Source of the DNA: Paludibacteraceae bacterium
GTDB taxonomy: Bacteria > Bacteroidota > Bacteroidia > Bacteroidales > Paludibacteraceae
Length of the DNA: 51,919 nucleotides
Direction of reading: 5' to 3'
NCBI GenBank assembly: GCA_024399615.1
Contig: JAKSNQ010000003.1
Coordinates: 1 to 51,919 of the forward strand
Program-made: the position numbers and the translations under genes
Notes under the pieces: model-generated
The model's input: the letters and a program-made list of their open reading frames with translations, nothing else
Told to the model about the DNA's origin: nothing
Database searches by the model: none
In this document: in pieces, positions 1 through 9,512 of the stretch
Numbering within the stretch: position 1 is the first letter of the stretch
Layout: every line of letters starts with the position of its first letter

Positions 1-1
1 T

Positions 2-610
2 GCTGTCGGACCGGCGGGTTCTGGTAAGACCTATGTGGCAATTGCATTAGCTGTGCGTGCACTCAAAAACAAGGAGGTTAAGAAAATTATTCTCTCGCGT
101 CCTGCTGTGGAGGCTGGAGAGAAACTGGGATTCTTGCCTGGTGATATGAAGGAAAAAATCGACCCCTATCTGCAACCTCTATATGACGCATTGCAGGACA
201 TGATTCCTGCGGCCAAGTTAGCGGAGTATATGGAAAAGGGTATCATTCAGATTGCTCCGCTCGCTTTCATGCGAGGACGTACCTTGTCGGAGGCCGTGGT
301 CGTGCTGGACGAAGCACAAAATACGACTGTACCGCAGATCAAGATGTTTCTGACCCGTTTGGGTATGGGAGGAAAGATGATTGTGACGGGAGACTTGACC
401 CAGATTGACTTACCTGTGTCGCAGCGCTCCGGACTGCGGGATGCACTCGATGTTTTGGACGGTATTAAAGGTATCAGTTTTGTGCACTTCGATCAGAAAG
501 ATATCGTTCGTCATCCTCTTGTACAAAAGATTGTGGATGCCTACGACAAGGAAAAAGCCAAGGTTTTGGCAGAGAAATCCAAAACTGTGAAAACTGCCGA
601 AAAGGAATAG
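2..610 (+). CDS. PhoH-family ATPase, 5' end cut by window edge
   Basis: C-terminal part of a PhoH-like P-loop ATPase; the reading frame is open to the first base, so the true start lies outside the window. The Walker A motif GPAGSGKT is at bases 8-31 and a Walker B-type stretch VVLDEAQNT at about 298-324, followed by the family-typical [14 protein letters not shown] segment. The tail after the ATPase core is lysine-rich and probably unstructured. PhoH proteins are cytoplasmic and linked to phosphate starvation or RNA metabolism in other bacteria; the substrate here is unknown. The visible part covers most of the ATPase domain. Identification is secure; precise role is not. Confidence 0.93.
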   Translation, partial: AVGPAGSGKTYVAIALAVRALKNKEVKKIILSRPAVEAGEKLGFLPGDMKEKIDPYLQPLYDALQDMIPAAKLAEYMEKGIIQIAPLAFMRGRTLSEAVVVLDEAQNTTVPQIKMFLTRLGMGGKMIVTGDLTQIDLPVSQRSGLRDALDVLDGIKGISFVHFDQKDIVRHPLVQKIVDAYDKEKAKVLAEKSKTVKTAEKE

Positions 611-720
611 TCTCTTTTGTCCCAAAAAAAACGAAAGCAGAGCGCTTCACAGCGACCTGCTCTCTAAGGAAAACACTATTTATTAATAACACAAATTTAT
701 TTCAATTTTTGGGCCAAACC

Positions 721-763
721 TCGCCTCTCTTGCTAATTTTTTTGCATGTGAGGCGATTTTTTT
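721..763 (+). terminator. Rho-independent terminator downstream of phoH-like gene
   Basis: Stem TCGCCTC (721-727) pairs with GAGGCGA (750-756) and is followed by seven T residues (757-763). The loop is long (22 nt) and the hairpin lies about 110 nt after the stop codon, so it is a moderate prediction. The 611-720 stretch before it shows no gene. Confidence 0.5.
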
Positions 764-842
764 GTATGTATGGCCGTTTGGGACCGATTAATAGACATCT
801 TTTTGCCCTTCAGCCGTATCTGTTGTCCGTGGATGGCGCCTA

Positions 843-1553
843 TTATTGGTCACTTGTATGGGCGACGACCAGCTTATATCCTTTTCCGCGAACACCTATG
901 ATGCTGACATCTTCGGTCTCGGCCAATAGTTTGCGCAGATGGTTGATAAAGACGCTCAGGGACCTACCATTGAAATAGGTATCTGCTTTCCAAATCTTGC
1001 GAAGAATAGTACTTTTATTTACCAGATGACCGGTTTCGCTTGCCAATAGTTGTAGCACTTCTGATTCCTTTCCCGATAGCTTCACCTCCGTTCCCCCGGG
1101 GTACTTCAGCATTTGTGTTTTGGTATCGAATGCCAATGAACCTATTTCATACGTGCTGGGCATGACTTTCGTTTGGTTGATTCGGTTGTCCAATGCATGA
1201 ATCTTGCAGGCAATAACTTCGGCACTTGCTGGCTGAAGTGATACATCATCGGCACCCATTTTGTACGCGGATAGGATGTCTGCTTTTTCTGGTTCGGGCA
1301 TTAGAACCAAGAGTGGCAATGGACTGTAGTCGCGTATTTGCTGAATCATCTCCAACGTGTCACTATTGCTGTTTTGTGCCAAAAGTATATATGGGTATTC
1401 GCCTCGTACCATCTCCATCACCACATCGCCATCTTGCAGGTCACTCACCACCTTTGCATCAAATCCCAAATGTTGCAAATATTCTGAGAAAATGCTACCC
1501 AGCATTTTGTCGCTGAAGACCAAAAGCAAGAAAGTATGTGGTTTTTGTTCCAT
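843..1553 (-). CDS. OmpR/PhoB-type response regulator with degenerate receiver
   Basis: 236-residue two-domain protein: receiver-like residues 1-120 and a winged-helix DNA-binding domain at about 135-230 (ends with the family-typical VRGKGYKLV). The receiver has lost the phosphorylation chemistry. Where the phospho-accepting Asp should follow the central hydrophobic strand there is Ala59 (YILLAQ), the conserved Lys of the K-P pair is Gln107 (SLQP), the Thr/Ser switch is replaced around LVLMPE, and the first acidic pair reads FSD. It is therefore probably an orphan regulator not controlled by a histidine kinase; none lies beside it. It is divergent from the asparaginase gene. DNA binding is well supported; the targets are unknown. 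Confidence 0.88.
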   Translation of the reverse strand: MEQKPHTFLLLVFSDKMLGSIFSEYLQHLGFDAKVVSDLQDGDVVMEMVRGEYPYILLAQNSNSDTLEMIQQIRDYSPLPLLVLMPEPEKADILSAYKMGADDVSLQPASAEVIACKIHALDNRINQTKVMPSTYEIGSLAFDTKTQMLKYPGGTEVKLSGKESEVLQLLASETGHLVNKSTILRKIWKADTYFNGRSLSVFINHLRKLLAETEDVSIIGVRGKGYKLVVAHTSDQ

Positions 1554-1610
1554 ATATTATCGTTTTACATCCACAAAAATGCAAATACCGTGCCAAAAAA
1601 CACAAGAATA

Positions 1611-1642
1611 TTTGTACATATCAAAAAATCTTTGTAATTTTG
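1611..1642 (+). promoter_or_regulatory. Bacteroidota-type promoter of asparaginase gene
   Basis: TTTG at 1611-1614, 20-bp spacer, TAATTTTG at 1635-1642; start codon 50 nt downstream. Exact match to the TTTG/TAnnTTTG architecture. Confidence 0.8.
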
Positions 1643-1691
1643 CGCACGAAAAGTTGTAGAGGCCCCTTTTTATTCTCTACACAGAGGTATT

Positions 1692-2747
1692 ATGAAGAAA
1701 AAATCCGTTCTTTTGATATCGACTGGTGGTACGATTGCCATGATTAAGGATTCCGAAACGGGAGTTCTACACCCTGCCAGTTTTGAGGAATTCAAATCCT
1801 ATATTCCCGAGTTGGAGTATAGTTCGATTCATGTGGATATCATTCCCTTTGATCCTCCAATCGACTCTTCGGACGTCAATCCGGAGCGTTGGGCACAGAT
1901 GGCGATGCTTATAGGTGAGAATTACCAGAAGTATGATGGGTTTGTTGTCTTGCATGGCACCGACACGATGGCTTATTCCGGCTCTGCCTTGTCTTTCATG
2001 CTGAAAAATCTGAATAAACCTGTGGTGTTTACGGGTTCGCAGTTGCCCATCGGTGTGCTCCGATCGGATGCGAAAGAAAATCTGCTGACAGCTATTGAGA
2101 TAGCGGCGGCGCAGGACGAGGATGGGGATGCCATCGTACCGGAAGTGACCATTTTCTTTGAAGATCATCTATACCGGGCCAATCGCGCGACCAAGAAGAA
2201 CTCAGAACGTTTCTCTGCCTTTCAGTCGTATAACTATGACTATCTGGCTACGGCTGGTGTACATATCCATTATTTCCCGGGACGCATACATTATAACAGT
2301 AAACACGCGCGCTTGTGTGTGCGCACGAAAACGAATACCAATGTTGCTATCCTCAAGTTGTTTCCCGGTATCTCGCGTCAGGTGGTGGAGGCAATATTAT
2401 CCATACCGGATTTGCGTGCTGTCGTTTTGGAGACTTTTGGCACGGGCAACGCACCTTCAGACCAGTGGCTGTATGAAGATCTGAAAGATGCTGTAGATCG
2501 TGGCATCATTATTGTTAACAAGACCCAATGTATCGGTGGTAGCGTGGAAATGGGGCGCTATCAGACATCCATCAACCTGCTGAATGCGGGCGTGTTGTCA
2601 GGATATGATATCACCACAGAGGCTCTTGTGACGAAAATGATGTACCTGTTGGGTGAGAATACGGACCCCAAGACCGGAGACATCAATATCCCGCTTGTGA
2701 AAGCATTGCTCTCGACCTCGTTGTGTGGCGAGATGACGATAGAGTGA
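1692..2747 (+). CDS. ansA: Type I L-asparaginase
   Basis: 351-residue cytoplasmic asparaginase that hydrolyses asparagine to aspartate and ammonia. The N-terminal active-site motif STGGTIAM lies at about residues 10-17 and the second motif HGTDTMAYS at about 88-96; length fits type I enzymes (E. coli AnsA is 338). No signal peptide is present, which separates it from the periplasmic type II enzymes. Its own promoter lies directly upstream and a peptidase gene follows 63 bp later on the same strand, so the two may form a small amino-acid/peptide catabolic unit (inference). Start ATG chosen because it follows the promoter and precedes the first motif by the usual short distance. Confidence 0.95.
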   Translation: MKKKSVLLISTGGTIAMIKDSETGVLHPASFEEFKSYIPELEYSSIHVDIIPFDPPIDSSDVNPERWAQMAMLIGENYQKYDGFVVLHGTDTMAYSGSALSFMLKNLNKPVVFTGSQLPIGVLRSDAKENLLTAIEIAAAQDEDGDAIVPEVTIFFEDHLYRANRATKKNSERFSAFQSYNYDYLATAGVHIHYFPGRIHYNSKHARLCVRTKTNTNVAILKLFPGISRQVVEAILSIPDLRAVVLETFGTGNAPSDQWLYEDLKDAVDRGIIIVNKTQCIGGSVEMGRYQTSINLLNAGVLSGYDITTEALVTKMMYLLGENTDPKTGDINIPLVKALLSTSLCGEMTIE

Positions 2748-2810
2748 GACTTGATTTGGCCAATCTGAACAATAATCAAAAATACTGATAACTAATAAAA
2801 ATATCCAGAT

Positions 2811-4256
2811 ATGATTACATTACAACCTCAACAGGTGTGGAAATGCTTCCATAGCCTGACACAGATTCCTCGCCCATCGGGTAAGCGTAAAGAAATCGCT
2901 GACTTTTTGGCCGGCTATGGCCGTAGTTTGGGTCTTGAGACATTTCAAGACGAGATAGGTAACGTGTTTATCCGCAAACCGGCTTCTCCAGGTTACGAAG
3001 ATCATCCGGGTGTAATTCTGCAAGGTCACATGGACATGGTTCCACAGAAAGATAGTGGAAAAGTGTTTGACTTTGAGAAGGACCCTATCGAAACGTTGGT
3101 AGATGGCGGATGGGTACATGCCAATGGCACAACCTTGGGTGCTGATAATGGTATGGGTGTGGCCGCTGCTATGGCTGTCTTGGCTGACAATACGTTGGAG
3201 CATCCGGCCCTGGAAGCATTCTTTACTGTGGATGAAGAGACGGGTATGTATGGTGCTGAAGCATTACAGGCCGGCGTTTTGCAAGGAAAGACATTGCTCA
3301 ATCTGGACTGCGAGGTTGAGGGTGAACTCTATATTGGATGTGCTGGTGGCGTGGACGCTACTGCTGTTTTCCACTACGAGCCTGTGGCTGTGCCTGAAGG
3401 TGATGTGGCATTACAGATTACTCTCAGTGGCTTGCATGGTGGTCACTCAGGTTGTGATATCCATCTGCAGCGTGCAAATGCTATCAAGAAACTCTTTGAA
3501 TTCCTGAAGGAAGCTGTGTCTGAGTATGAAGCACGCTTGGCATGTGTACAAGGTGGATCGTTGCGTAATGCTATCCCACGCGAGGCTACGGCATTGATTA
3601 CCGTTCCGGCCGAGGGAAAAGAAGAGTTGCTGGAATTGGTGGATTTTTACGAGGATTTGTTCATCAAAACCTACGATGGAATCGAGGATAATATCCATCT
3701 GACGGCTACGGATGTGGACATCAAGGACGTGAAAGGTCTGCTCCCGGAGGATACGCAGGATTTTCTGATTCATGCTATCACGGTTTGCCCTCATGGCGTA
3801 TATCGTATGATTCCTGAACTGCCTGATGTTGTTGAAACGTCTAACTGCTTAAGCATCATTGAGCAGGACGAAAAGACCATCACGGTTATCTGTCTCACTC
3901 GTTCATCGGTTGAAAGTCGCAAGGAAGAAATGATGGAAGTATTAGACTCTACTTTCCGCATGGCTGGTGCAGATATTACCTTCTCTGGCAGTTATCCGGG
4001 TTGGAAACCTAATACCCGCTCACATATCCTTGATACCATGCAGGCGATTTATCAGCAGGAGTTTGGTACGACCCCACGTGTCATGACTATTCATGCTGGT
4101 TTGGAGTGTGGTATCATTGGTAAGAATTATCCGGGTATGGACATGATCTCATTTGGTCCAACCATTGCTCACCCACATAGTCCATCCGAGGCTGTTGAGA
4201 TTGAGTCCGTAGCGAAGTTCTATCATTTCCTCTTGGCAACTCTCAAGGCGTTGTAA
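2811..4256 (+). CDS. pepD: Aminoacyl-histidine dipeptidase (M20 family)
   Basis: 481-residue zinc dipeptidase of the PepD type, close in length to E. coli PepD (485). Metal-ligand and catalytic motifs are visible: QGHMDMVPQ near residue 72, the TLGADNGMG stretch near 107, and DEETGM near 143. PepD enzymes cleave dipeptides such as Xaa-His in the cytoplasm. The gene follows the asparaginase gene on the same strand and ends just before a strong terminator, suggesting a two-gene unit. No signal peptide is seen, in agreement with an intracellular enzyme. Confidence 0.95.
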   Translation: MITLQPQQVWKCFHSLTQIPRPSGKRKEIADFLAGYGRSLGLETFQDEIGNVFIRKPASPGYEDHPGVILQGHMDMVPQKDSGKVFDFEKDPIETLVDGGWVHANGTTLGADNGMGVAAAMAVLADNTLEHPALEAFFTVDEETGMYGAEALQAGVLQGKTLLNLDCEVEGELYIGCAGGVDATAVFHYEPVAVPEGDVALQITLSGLHGGHSGCDIHLQRANAIKKLFEFLKEAVSEYEARLACVQGGSLRNAIPREATALITVPAEGKEELLELVDFYEDLFIKTYDGIEDNIHLTATDVDIKDVKGLLPEDTQDFLIHAITVCPHGVYRMIPELPDVVETSNCLSIIEQDEKTITVICLTRSSVESRKEEMMEVLDSTFRMAGADITFSGSYPGWKPNTRSHILDTMQAIYQQEFGTTPRVMTIHAGLECGIIGKNYPGMDMISFGPTIAHPHSPSEAVEIESVAKFYHFLLATLKAL

Positions 4257-4324
4257 TTTACCCTGGCTCTAATTGTTTGTATTCAGCACCAGACAATGTA
4301 AACAACATTGCTTTAAATCAAACG

Positions 4325-4365
4325 AATGCGGGAACCTACCCATCGGTAAGTTCCCGCATTTTTTG
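4325..4365 (+). terminator. Strong terminator between pepD and potD
   Basis: An 11-bp perfect stem (AATGCGGGAAC 4325-4335 with GTTCCCGCATT 4350-4360) followed by T residues. It sits between the convergent pepD and potD genes and may serve both strands, though the T-run is better on the plus strand. Confidence 0.88.
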
Positions 4366-4383
4366 TGTAGAAAGTAATGAAGG

Positions 4384-5619
4384 TTATCGTGCCACCTTCA
4401 CTTCGTTCCACATCTCCAGAATCATTTCCTGTGCTTGACCTGCGTCGTGCATGAGTGCGCAGCGGTCGATGATAGATTTGTCAGCATAGAATACAGGGTT
4501 GAGGTGCAATGCGTGTGGATCATACTCTTCACCGTCGATTACAATTGGCTCCTCACCGAAGAAATAGCTGGCATCTACGGTCTCTTCCCACTCTTCCTCA
4601 TCGTTCATCTCTGCTACTATTTCTGGAGTGCTGATAACAGATACGTAACCAATCTCATCCATGTTAAGCAACGCGTTATCAGGACGGCACATGTAGTCGA
4701 TGAAGTAGGTGGCTGCTTTGGTGTTCTGAGCATACTTAGGAATCACCCAGCCATCAAACCATACGTTTGAACCTTCTTCAGGAACGATGTAGTCAAGGAC
4801 AACGTCCATCTCTGCTGCCTCTTCAATGGCAAACTGAGCATCGCCTGACCATGAAAGGTTCAACCATGCCTTACCCTTGGTCATCTCTTCCTTACCGAAG
4901 TCCACTTCCCAACCGGTAATCTGTTTTTTAGCTCCCAACAGTACTTTCTTAACAGCATCAACGCGCTCTTGGGTGATGTTCTTCACGAGGTCGTCGCGAG
5001 TCACCTCACCTGATACTATTTGGTCGCGGTAAGCATAGAGAACGATTACAGAATATACATCGCGGAATGCATCCTTCATGAGGATACGATTTTCGAACTT
5101 AGGATTCAGAAGTGCGGCCCATGATTGCAGGTCTTCTGCCTCTACGTGTTGTGGGTTGTAGATAAAACCGGTAGTACCCCACATATAGCCTGCGGTGTAA
5201 TCACTTACATTTACACTTGCATTGGGCGCCATTTGCTGGAATTTGTCCACAACGAAAGGTGCTACGTTGTTGAAGTAGAAGATAGAATCAGGAATTATTT
5301 CCTTTTGAATAGGCAACAACAGGTTCTCTTTCAGCATGCGCTCGATGATGTACTCTGAAGGGCAGAAAACATCATAGTCTTCCTTTCCAATCTCAATCTT
5401 GGTCAAAGCTGTTTCGTTGATATCAAAGGTCTCATAGATAATCTCAACCTTCTCACCGGTCTGCTCGAAATACCATTGTTCAAAACTTTCTTTTACATCT
5501 TCGTTGATGTAGTCTGCCCAGTTCAGCACCTTGAGTTGGTGTGCACGGTCATTGTTGCTACATGAGGCGAACGCAAGTGCCATCAAGGCGATTGCGAAAA
5601 AAACGGAAATCTTTTTCAT
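4384..5619 (-). CDS. potD: Spermidine/putrescine-binding lipoprotein
   Basis: 411-residue substrate-binding protein of a polyamine ABC importer. The lipoprotein signal runs to Cys20 (FASC). The mature protein begins with the family-typical VLNWADYINEDV, and SWSGDAQFAI and VWFDGWVIPK segments are typical of PotD. It is longer than E. coli PotD (348). It is the last gene of the potABCD operon, 32 bp after potC. As a lipoprotein it is probably anchored to a membrane facing the periplasm, where it delivers polyamine to PotB/PotC. Substrate preference between putrescine and spermidine cannot be read from the sequence. Confidence 0.93.
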   Translation of the reverse strand: MKKISVFFAIALMALAFASCSNNDRAHQLKVLNWADYINEDVKESFEQWYFEQTGEKVEIIYETFDINETALTKIEIGKEDYDVFCPSEYIIERMLKENLLLPIQKEIIPDSIFYFNNVAPFVVDKFQQMAPNASVNVSDYTAGYMWGTTGFIYNPQHVEAEDLQSWAALLNPKFENRILMKDAFRDVYSVIVLYAYRDQIVSGEVTRDDLVKNITQERVDAVKKVLLGAKKQITGWEVDFGKEEMTKGKAWLNLSWSGDAQFAIEEAAEMDVVLDYIVPEEGSNVWFDGWVIPKYAQNTKAATYFIDYMCRPDNALLNMDEIGYVSVISTPEIVAEMNDEEEWEETVDASYFFGEEPIVIDGEEYDPHALHLNPVFYADKSIIDRCALMHDAGQAQEMILEMWNEVKVAR

Positions 5620-5651
5620 TTCTTAAAAATAATAGAATAGGTAAAATGTTG

Positions 5652-7022
5652 TTATTTATTTTGTCTTTTCTTGCGAATATTGATATAGATGAGAATACTC
5701 AGTAATACCAGAAGAATGAGGGAGAAAAGTGGTCGCAACTCCGGTGTAAGGCCTCCTTTACGCGCATCTGCATAGATAAAGGTGGACAATGTCTCCAATC
5801 CACCGCTACCTTTGGTGAAGAATGTTACTCCGAAATCATCTACCGACAGGGTTAATGCCAACACGAAACCGGAAAGCATGCCGGGCCACAACTCTGGAAC
5901 AAGTACTTTTCTAAGAGCCAGGAATGGTGTAGCGCCCAGATCCAAGGCGGCTTCGTAGATGTTGGGATTCATGCCGCTGAGTCGTGGCAGAACGGACAAT
6001 ACTACGTAAGGCGTGCAGAAAACGATATGGGCGATGCAAACGGTGACGAATCCTTGCGTTACTCCCAATGCTACGAAGAGCAAGAAAAGGGAGATACCGG
6101 TGATGATGTCCGGGTTAATCATCGGGACGCTGTTTAGGAAGGTAACGGCCTTGCGCTGGCGTGCACGCATATTGTAGATACCAATAGCGGCCAATGTACC
6201 CAAAATTGTCGATGAAAAGGCCGCAATCAGTGCTATCAGTACGGTATTGATGATGGCGCTATTGAGGGCAGTTCCACCTTTCCCGGAGAAGAGATTGAGG
6301 TACAATTGTCCCGAAAATCCTGTCCAGTTTCCAAAGACTTTGCTCTCGGTAAACGAATAGACCAAAATGAGAATGATAGGAGCATAGAGCACCAATAACA
6401 GAATCCAGAGGTATGATTGAGAAATCAGATGACGGCGTTGATTAGCACGTTTTCTTCGGATGGTTTCACGCTGAACGGAGGTCATCGTTTTCTCGTCTCG
6501 CCTGTTTTTGATGGTGAAAAATAGGTATGCGAGCAGCGCCAACAACAATACTGCGGCCGATCCCCAGTAGAGATAGGTGAGCAGAAGCGATGGAGGAGTG
6601 GTCTGTGTGCGCAGATAGTTCTCCATCGCATCGTAGGCATTATTGCGTGTAGCACGCTTTTGCGCATTCTTGATTTCTTTGTTGTTTCGCCAAAGAACCA
6701 ACGATGTCATTTCTCCGTTCTCTGCTTCAACCTGAAAACTATAGACGCTGTCAAATGCAGCGAGCAGGTCGGCTTCGCCAAACGCAGCAGAAGATACGAT
6801 GAAATCGGCTGTTTTGTATGGTAAACTATCGGCTTCACTGCCCATCAGAATGATATGGGGTTGTACGTTGACTTTTTCGCCCAACAGAGGGTTGGGAATG
6901 GAGTCAAGCAATGCTGTTTTCTGATTGGTAAGTACTCTTAATTCAAACGAGAGGTTGGTTTGAGCACATACCATGAGAGAGAGCATCAAGGTCAAGCAGA
7001 TGCTGAGATTCCTTCTTATCAT
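5652..7022 (-). CDS. potC: Polyamine ABC permease PotC with extra N-terminal periplasmic domain
   Basis: 456 residues, far longer than the usual PotC (about 264). Residues 203-456 are the normal permease: transmembrane segments and the EAA-type loop (LDLGATPFLALRKVLVPELW) that contacts the ATPase. Before it come a signal peptide (1-20, ending VCAQ), a soluble segment (21-143) that I do not recognise, one transmembrane helix (about 144-170) and a basic linker (171-200). The topology is consistent: periplasmic domain, one crossing, then the permease starting from the cytoplasm. The start overlaps the potB stop (ATGA), so the extension is genuinely translated with potB. The fused domain might dock PotD or sense substrate (inference). 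Confidence 0.92.
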   Translation of the reverse strand: MIRRNLSICLTLMLSLMVCAQTNLSFELRVLTNQKTALLDSIPNPLLGEKVNVQPHIILMGSEADSLPYKTADFIVSSAAFGEADLLAAFDSVYSFQVEAENGEMTSLVLWRNNKEIKNAQKRATRNNAYDAMENYLRTQTTPPSLLLTYLYWGSAAVLLLALLAYLFFTIKNRRDEKTMTSVQRETIRRKRANQRRHLISQSYLWILLLVLYAPIILILVYSFTESKVFGNWTGFSGQLYLNLFSGKGGTALNSAIINTVLIALIAAFSSTILGTLAAIGIYNMRARQRKAVTFLNSVPMINPDIITGISLFLLFVALGVTQGFVTVCIAHIVFCTPYVVLSVLPRLSGMNPNIYEAALDLGATPFLALRKVLVPELWPGMLSGFVLALTLSVDDFGVTFFTKGSGGLETLSTFIYADARKGGLTPELRPLFSLILLVLLSILIYINIRKKRQNK

Positions 7023-7816
7023 ATCAAACCTCCTTTCTCGCCTTCTTCGTCGCCTCCGAAGAAACTGGTGATACCTATGATTACCAACAAGATGAGCGAC
7101 AACATCGCACCATAGTTGAGCAAGTCGCTCGTGGTGATGTAATCCTGAATGAGTGAACCGAACAACTTAATGTTGTTATGAGTGAGAAGTTCGGCAATTG
7201 CAAACGTAGAAACGGTAGGCATGAATACCATGACGATACCACTGTAAATGCCCGGCATACTCAGTGGAAGTACCACCTTTCGGAAACATTTGGCTCGATT
7301 GGCACCCAAATCCTGTGCAGCCTCAATAAGGGAATAATCCATTTTCTGAAGGGTGTTGTAGATTGGGTAAATCATGAAGGGCAGGTAGTCATAACACAAG
7401 CCAAAAAGTAGCGCTCCTTCGCCCAATGGAATACCAACCATGTTGAATAATTCTACGGTGGCAACGGTACGCAACAGGAAATTGATCCACATTGGCATGA
7501 TGAACAAGATTGCCAATGTTTGTGGTGTGCGGAACTCTTTCATCGCCATAATATACGCTGCCGGGTAGCCCAGAAGCAAACAAATGATGGTATTTAAAAC
7601 AGCGATGAAAACGGAGTAAAGAAAGGTACTGATGGCTTCGGACTGAGTGAAAAACTTCACCAGATTCTGAATCGTGAAGGAGCCATGGTTGTCGGTGAAC
7701 GCAAAATATGCAATCAAAACCAATGGCAGCACCACAAACAGCCCCAGAAACAGTACATACGGCCATGCCCAAGTACGGCGTGAAGATGCTATATCAGAAA
7801 GCTTTTTCATTTTCAT
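7019..7816 (-). CDS. potB: Polyamine ABC permease PotB
   Basis: 265-residue inner-membrane permease with about six hydrophobic segments and the EAA-type loop AAQDLGANRAKCFRKVVLPL. Length matches E. coli PotB (about 275). It forms the channel together with PotC. Its stop overlaps the potC start by four bases, indicating translational coupling, and it begins 32 bp after potA ends. An in-frame Met two codons later is an alternative start. Confidence 0.93.
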   Translation of the reverse strand: MKMKKLSDIASSRRTWAWPYVLFLGLFVVLPLVLIAYFAFTDNHGSFTIQNLVKFFTQSEAISTFLYSVFIAVLNTIICLLLGYPAAYIMAMKEFRTPQTLAILFIMPMWINFLLRTVATVELFNMVGIPLGEGALLFGLCYDYLPFMIYPIYNTLQKMDYSLIEAAQDLGANRAKCFRKVVLPLSMPGIYSGIVMVFMPTVSTFAIAELLTHNNIKLFGSLIQDYITTSDLLNYGAMLSLILLVIIGITSFFGGDEEGEKGGLI

Positions 7817-7848
7817 TCAAAACAAAAAGTAAATAACTGTCTGATTCA

Positions 7849-9288
7849 TCAGGCTTTCTTCACACGAATATCTTTTGCAGAGATAACGACACCTACGCGG
7901 TCGCCATCATCCCAAACATCGTTGGTGTTAACTTCGATGTCATTGCCTTCGTCGGTGCGGATGGTCAAGTGATAGTGATCACCCTTATACAAGATGAAAT
8001 GCACTTCACCGGTCAGGGTTCCCTCTTCCTCGTAGTCTTGCAAATCCACGTCGGCAAACTCCACTTCGACTTGCACTTTGTCGCCTACTTCAAACTGAGC
8101 AGCAACTTCTGGCAGGATATCCCAATCTGCATCAAGGAATGACACCTTATTATTTTTAAGGATTTCGCCTTCATAAGTATTGAACAAGCGTTCCTTTTTC
8201 ATGATTTGGATGTCCTCCGGTTTTACCAGCATACCGACCTCGCGGCCGGGTAAGAACTCGTGGTAATCCTGAATGAGAAACTCAAATCCGTCTGGTGTCA
8301 AGACGCGCATTTCATAGTGTACGCCCTTGAAAATACAAGTTTGTACAGTGCCCCGCAGTTGGCCCTTTTCGGGATTATCCAGCAGGTAAATATCTTCGGG
8401 ACGAACCACTACATCTACGGGTTGGTTTTCGCCAAATCCCTCGTCAATGCAGTCAAAATCATGACCGCAGAAACGCACTCTCTTGTCGCAAATCATGGTG
8501 CCGGAAAGAATGTTACTTTCCCCGATGAAATCGGCAACAAAGCAGTTGATTGGTTCGTTATATATATCGGTAGGTGTGCCAATCTGCTGGATTTCACCTT
8601 CGCTCATCACTACCACGCGATCGCTGAGTGTCAGCGCTTCTTCCTGATCGTGGGTGACATAGATGAATGTGATGCCCATCTCTTTGTGCAACTGCTTCAA
8701 TTCGATTTGCATGTCATGACGCATTTTCAGGTCTAATGCAGAGAGGGGTTCATCGAGCAGTAGCACTTCTGGCTGATTGACAATGGCGCGAGCTATGGCC
8801 ACACGTTGTTGTTGACCACCTGACAGGGTGTTCACTTCGCGCTCTTCGTAGCCGGTCAAATTGGCCATTTTCAGTGCTGTGCGCACTTTTTTGGCAATCA
8901 GACTCTTCTCCAGCTTCTTCATTTTCAAGCCGAAGGCCACGTTTTCAAATACATTCAAATGGGGGAATAGGGCGTATTTCTGAAAAACCGTATTGACGGG
9001 ACGCTTATACGGCGGCGTCTGCGTGACGTCTTCACCCTTGAGGAGAATATCTCCTGATGAGGCCACTTGAAATCCGGCGATACAACGCAATAAGGTTGTT
9101 TTACCACAGCCGGAAGGGCCTAAAATCGTTACAAACTCGCCTTTCTTTATCGAAAGACTTACATTGTTGAGGGCAAATTTACCATCTTCAAATTGCTTAG
9201 AGACGTTTTTTACCTCGATAATGTACTCGCCCTGAGCCTGAGGCCCTTGCGCGAGAATCTCCTCCTGGGAGACCTTAGAGTTTTGCAT
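7849..9288 (-). CDS. potA: Polyamine ABC transporter ATPase PotA with duplicated C-terminal domain
   Basis: 479 residues against about 380 for typical PotA. ATPase core: Walker A GPSGCGKT (57-64), signature LSGGQQQ (155-161), Walker B LLLDEP (176-181), switch His in VTHDQEE. The C-terminal regulatory (TOBE-like) region is present twice: residues about 262-363 and 373-477 align end to end. Matching landmarks are RPEDIYLL with [18 protein letters not shown] with [10 protein letters not shown], and [11 protein letters not shown] with [11 protein letters not shown]. It is the first gene of potABCD, with a near-consensus promoter upstream. The extra copy could add a regulatory or metal/polyamine-sensing surface (inference). 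Confidence 0.94.
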   Translation of the reverse strand: MQNSKVSQEEILAQGPQAQGEYIIEVKNVSKQFEDGKFALNNVSLSIKKGEFVTILGPSGCGKTTLLRCIAGFQVASSGDILLKGEDVTQTPPYKRPVNTVFQKYALFPHLNVFENVAFGLKMKKLEKSLIAKKVRTALKMANLTGYEEREVNTLSGGQQQRVAIARAIVNQPEVLLLDEPLSALDLKMRHDMQIELKQLHKEMGITFIYVTHDQEEALTLSDRVVVMSEGEIQQIGTPTDIYNEPINCFVADFIGESNILSGTMICDKRVRFCGHDFDCIDEGFGENQPVDVVVRPEDIYLLDNPEKGQLRGTVQTCIFKGVHYEMRVLTPDGFEFLIQDYHEFLPGREVGMLVKPEDIQIMKKERLFNTYEGEILKNNKVSFLDADWDILPEVAAQFEVGDKVQVEVEFADVDLQDYEEEGTLTGEVHFILYKGDHYHLTIRTDEGNDIEVNTNDVWDDGDRVGVVISAKDIRVKKA

Positions 9289-9357
9289 TCTTCCTATGGA
9301 ACAGTAAAATGAAACATAAAAAATTAATTAGTGGTGTTCGATAATTGAAACAGACTG

Positions 9358-9388
9358 CAAAGGTACAACTTTTTTCCAAAACTGCAAA
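9358..9388 (-). promoter_or_regulatory. Promoter of the potABCD operon
   Basis: On the minus strand TTTG (9385-9388), 19-bp spacer, TACCTTTG (9358-9365), about 70 nt before the potA start. It is divergent from the promoter of the lipoprotein/radical SAM genes. Confidence 0.82.
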
Positions 9389-9425
9389 AAAAAATGCAAT
9401 AATTTTATAAAATGAGATACATTAT

Positions 9426-9457
9426 ATTGCATATTTGTTAAAAAAGTAGTATCTTTG
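9426..9457 (+). promoter_or_regulatory. Promoter of lipoprotein/radical SAM gene pair
   Basis: ATTG (9426-9429), 20-bp spacer, TATCTTTG (9450-9457), 55 nt before the start of the small lipoprotein gene. The -33 box is one base off consensus; the -7 box is perfect. Confidence 0.75.
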
Positions 9458-9512
9458 CGCACGAATTTAACTTAAAAATCTTGTGTTATCCCCGTTTTGT
9501 GGATTTTGATTT

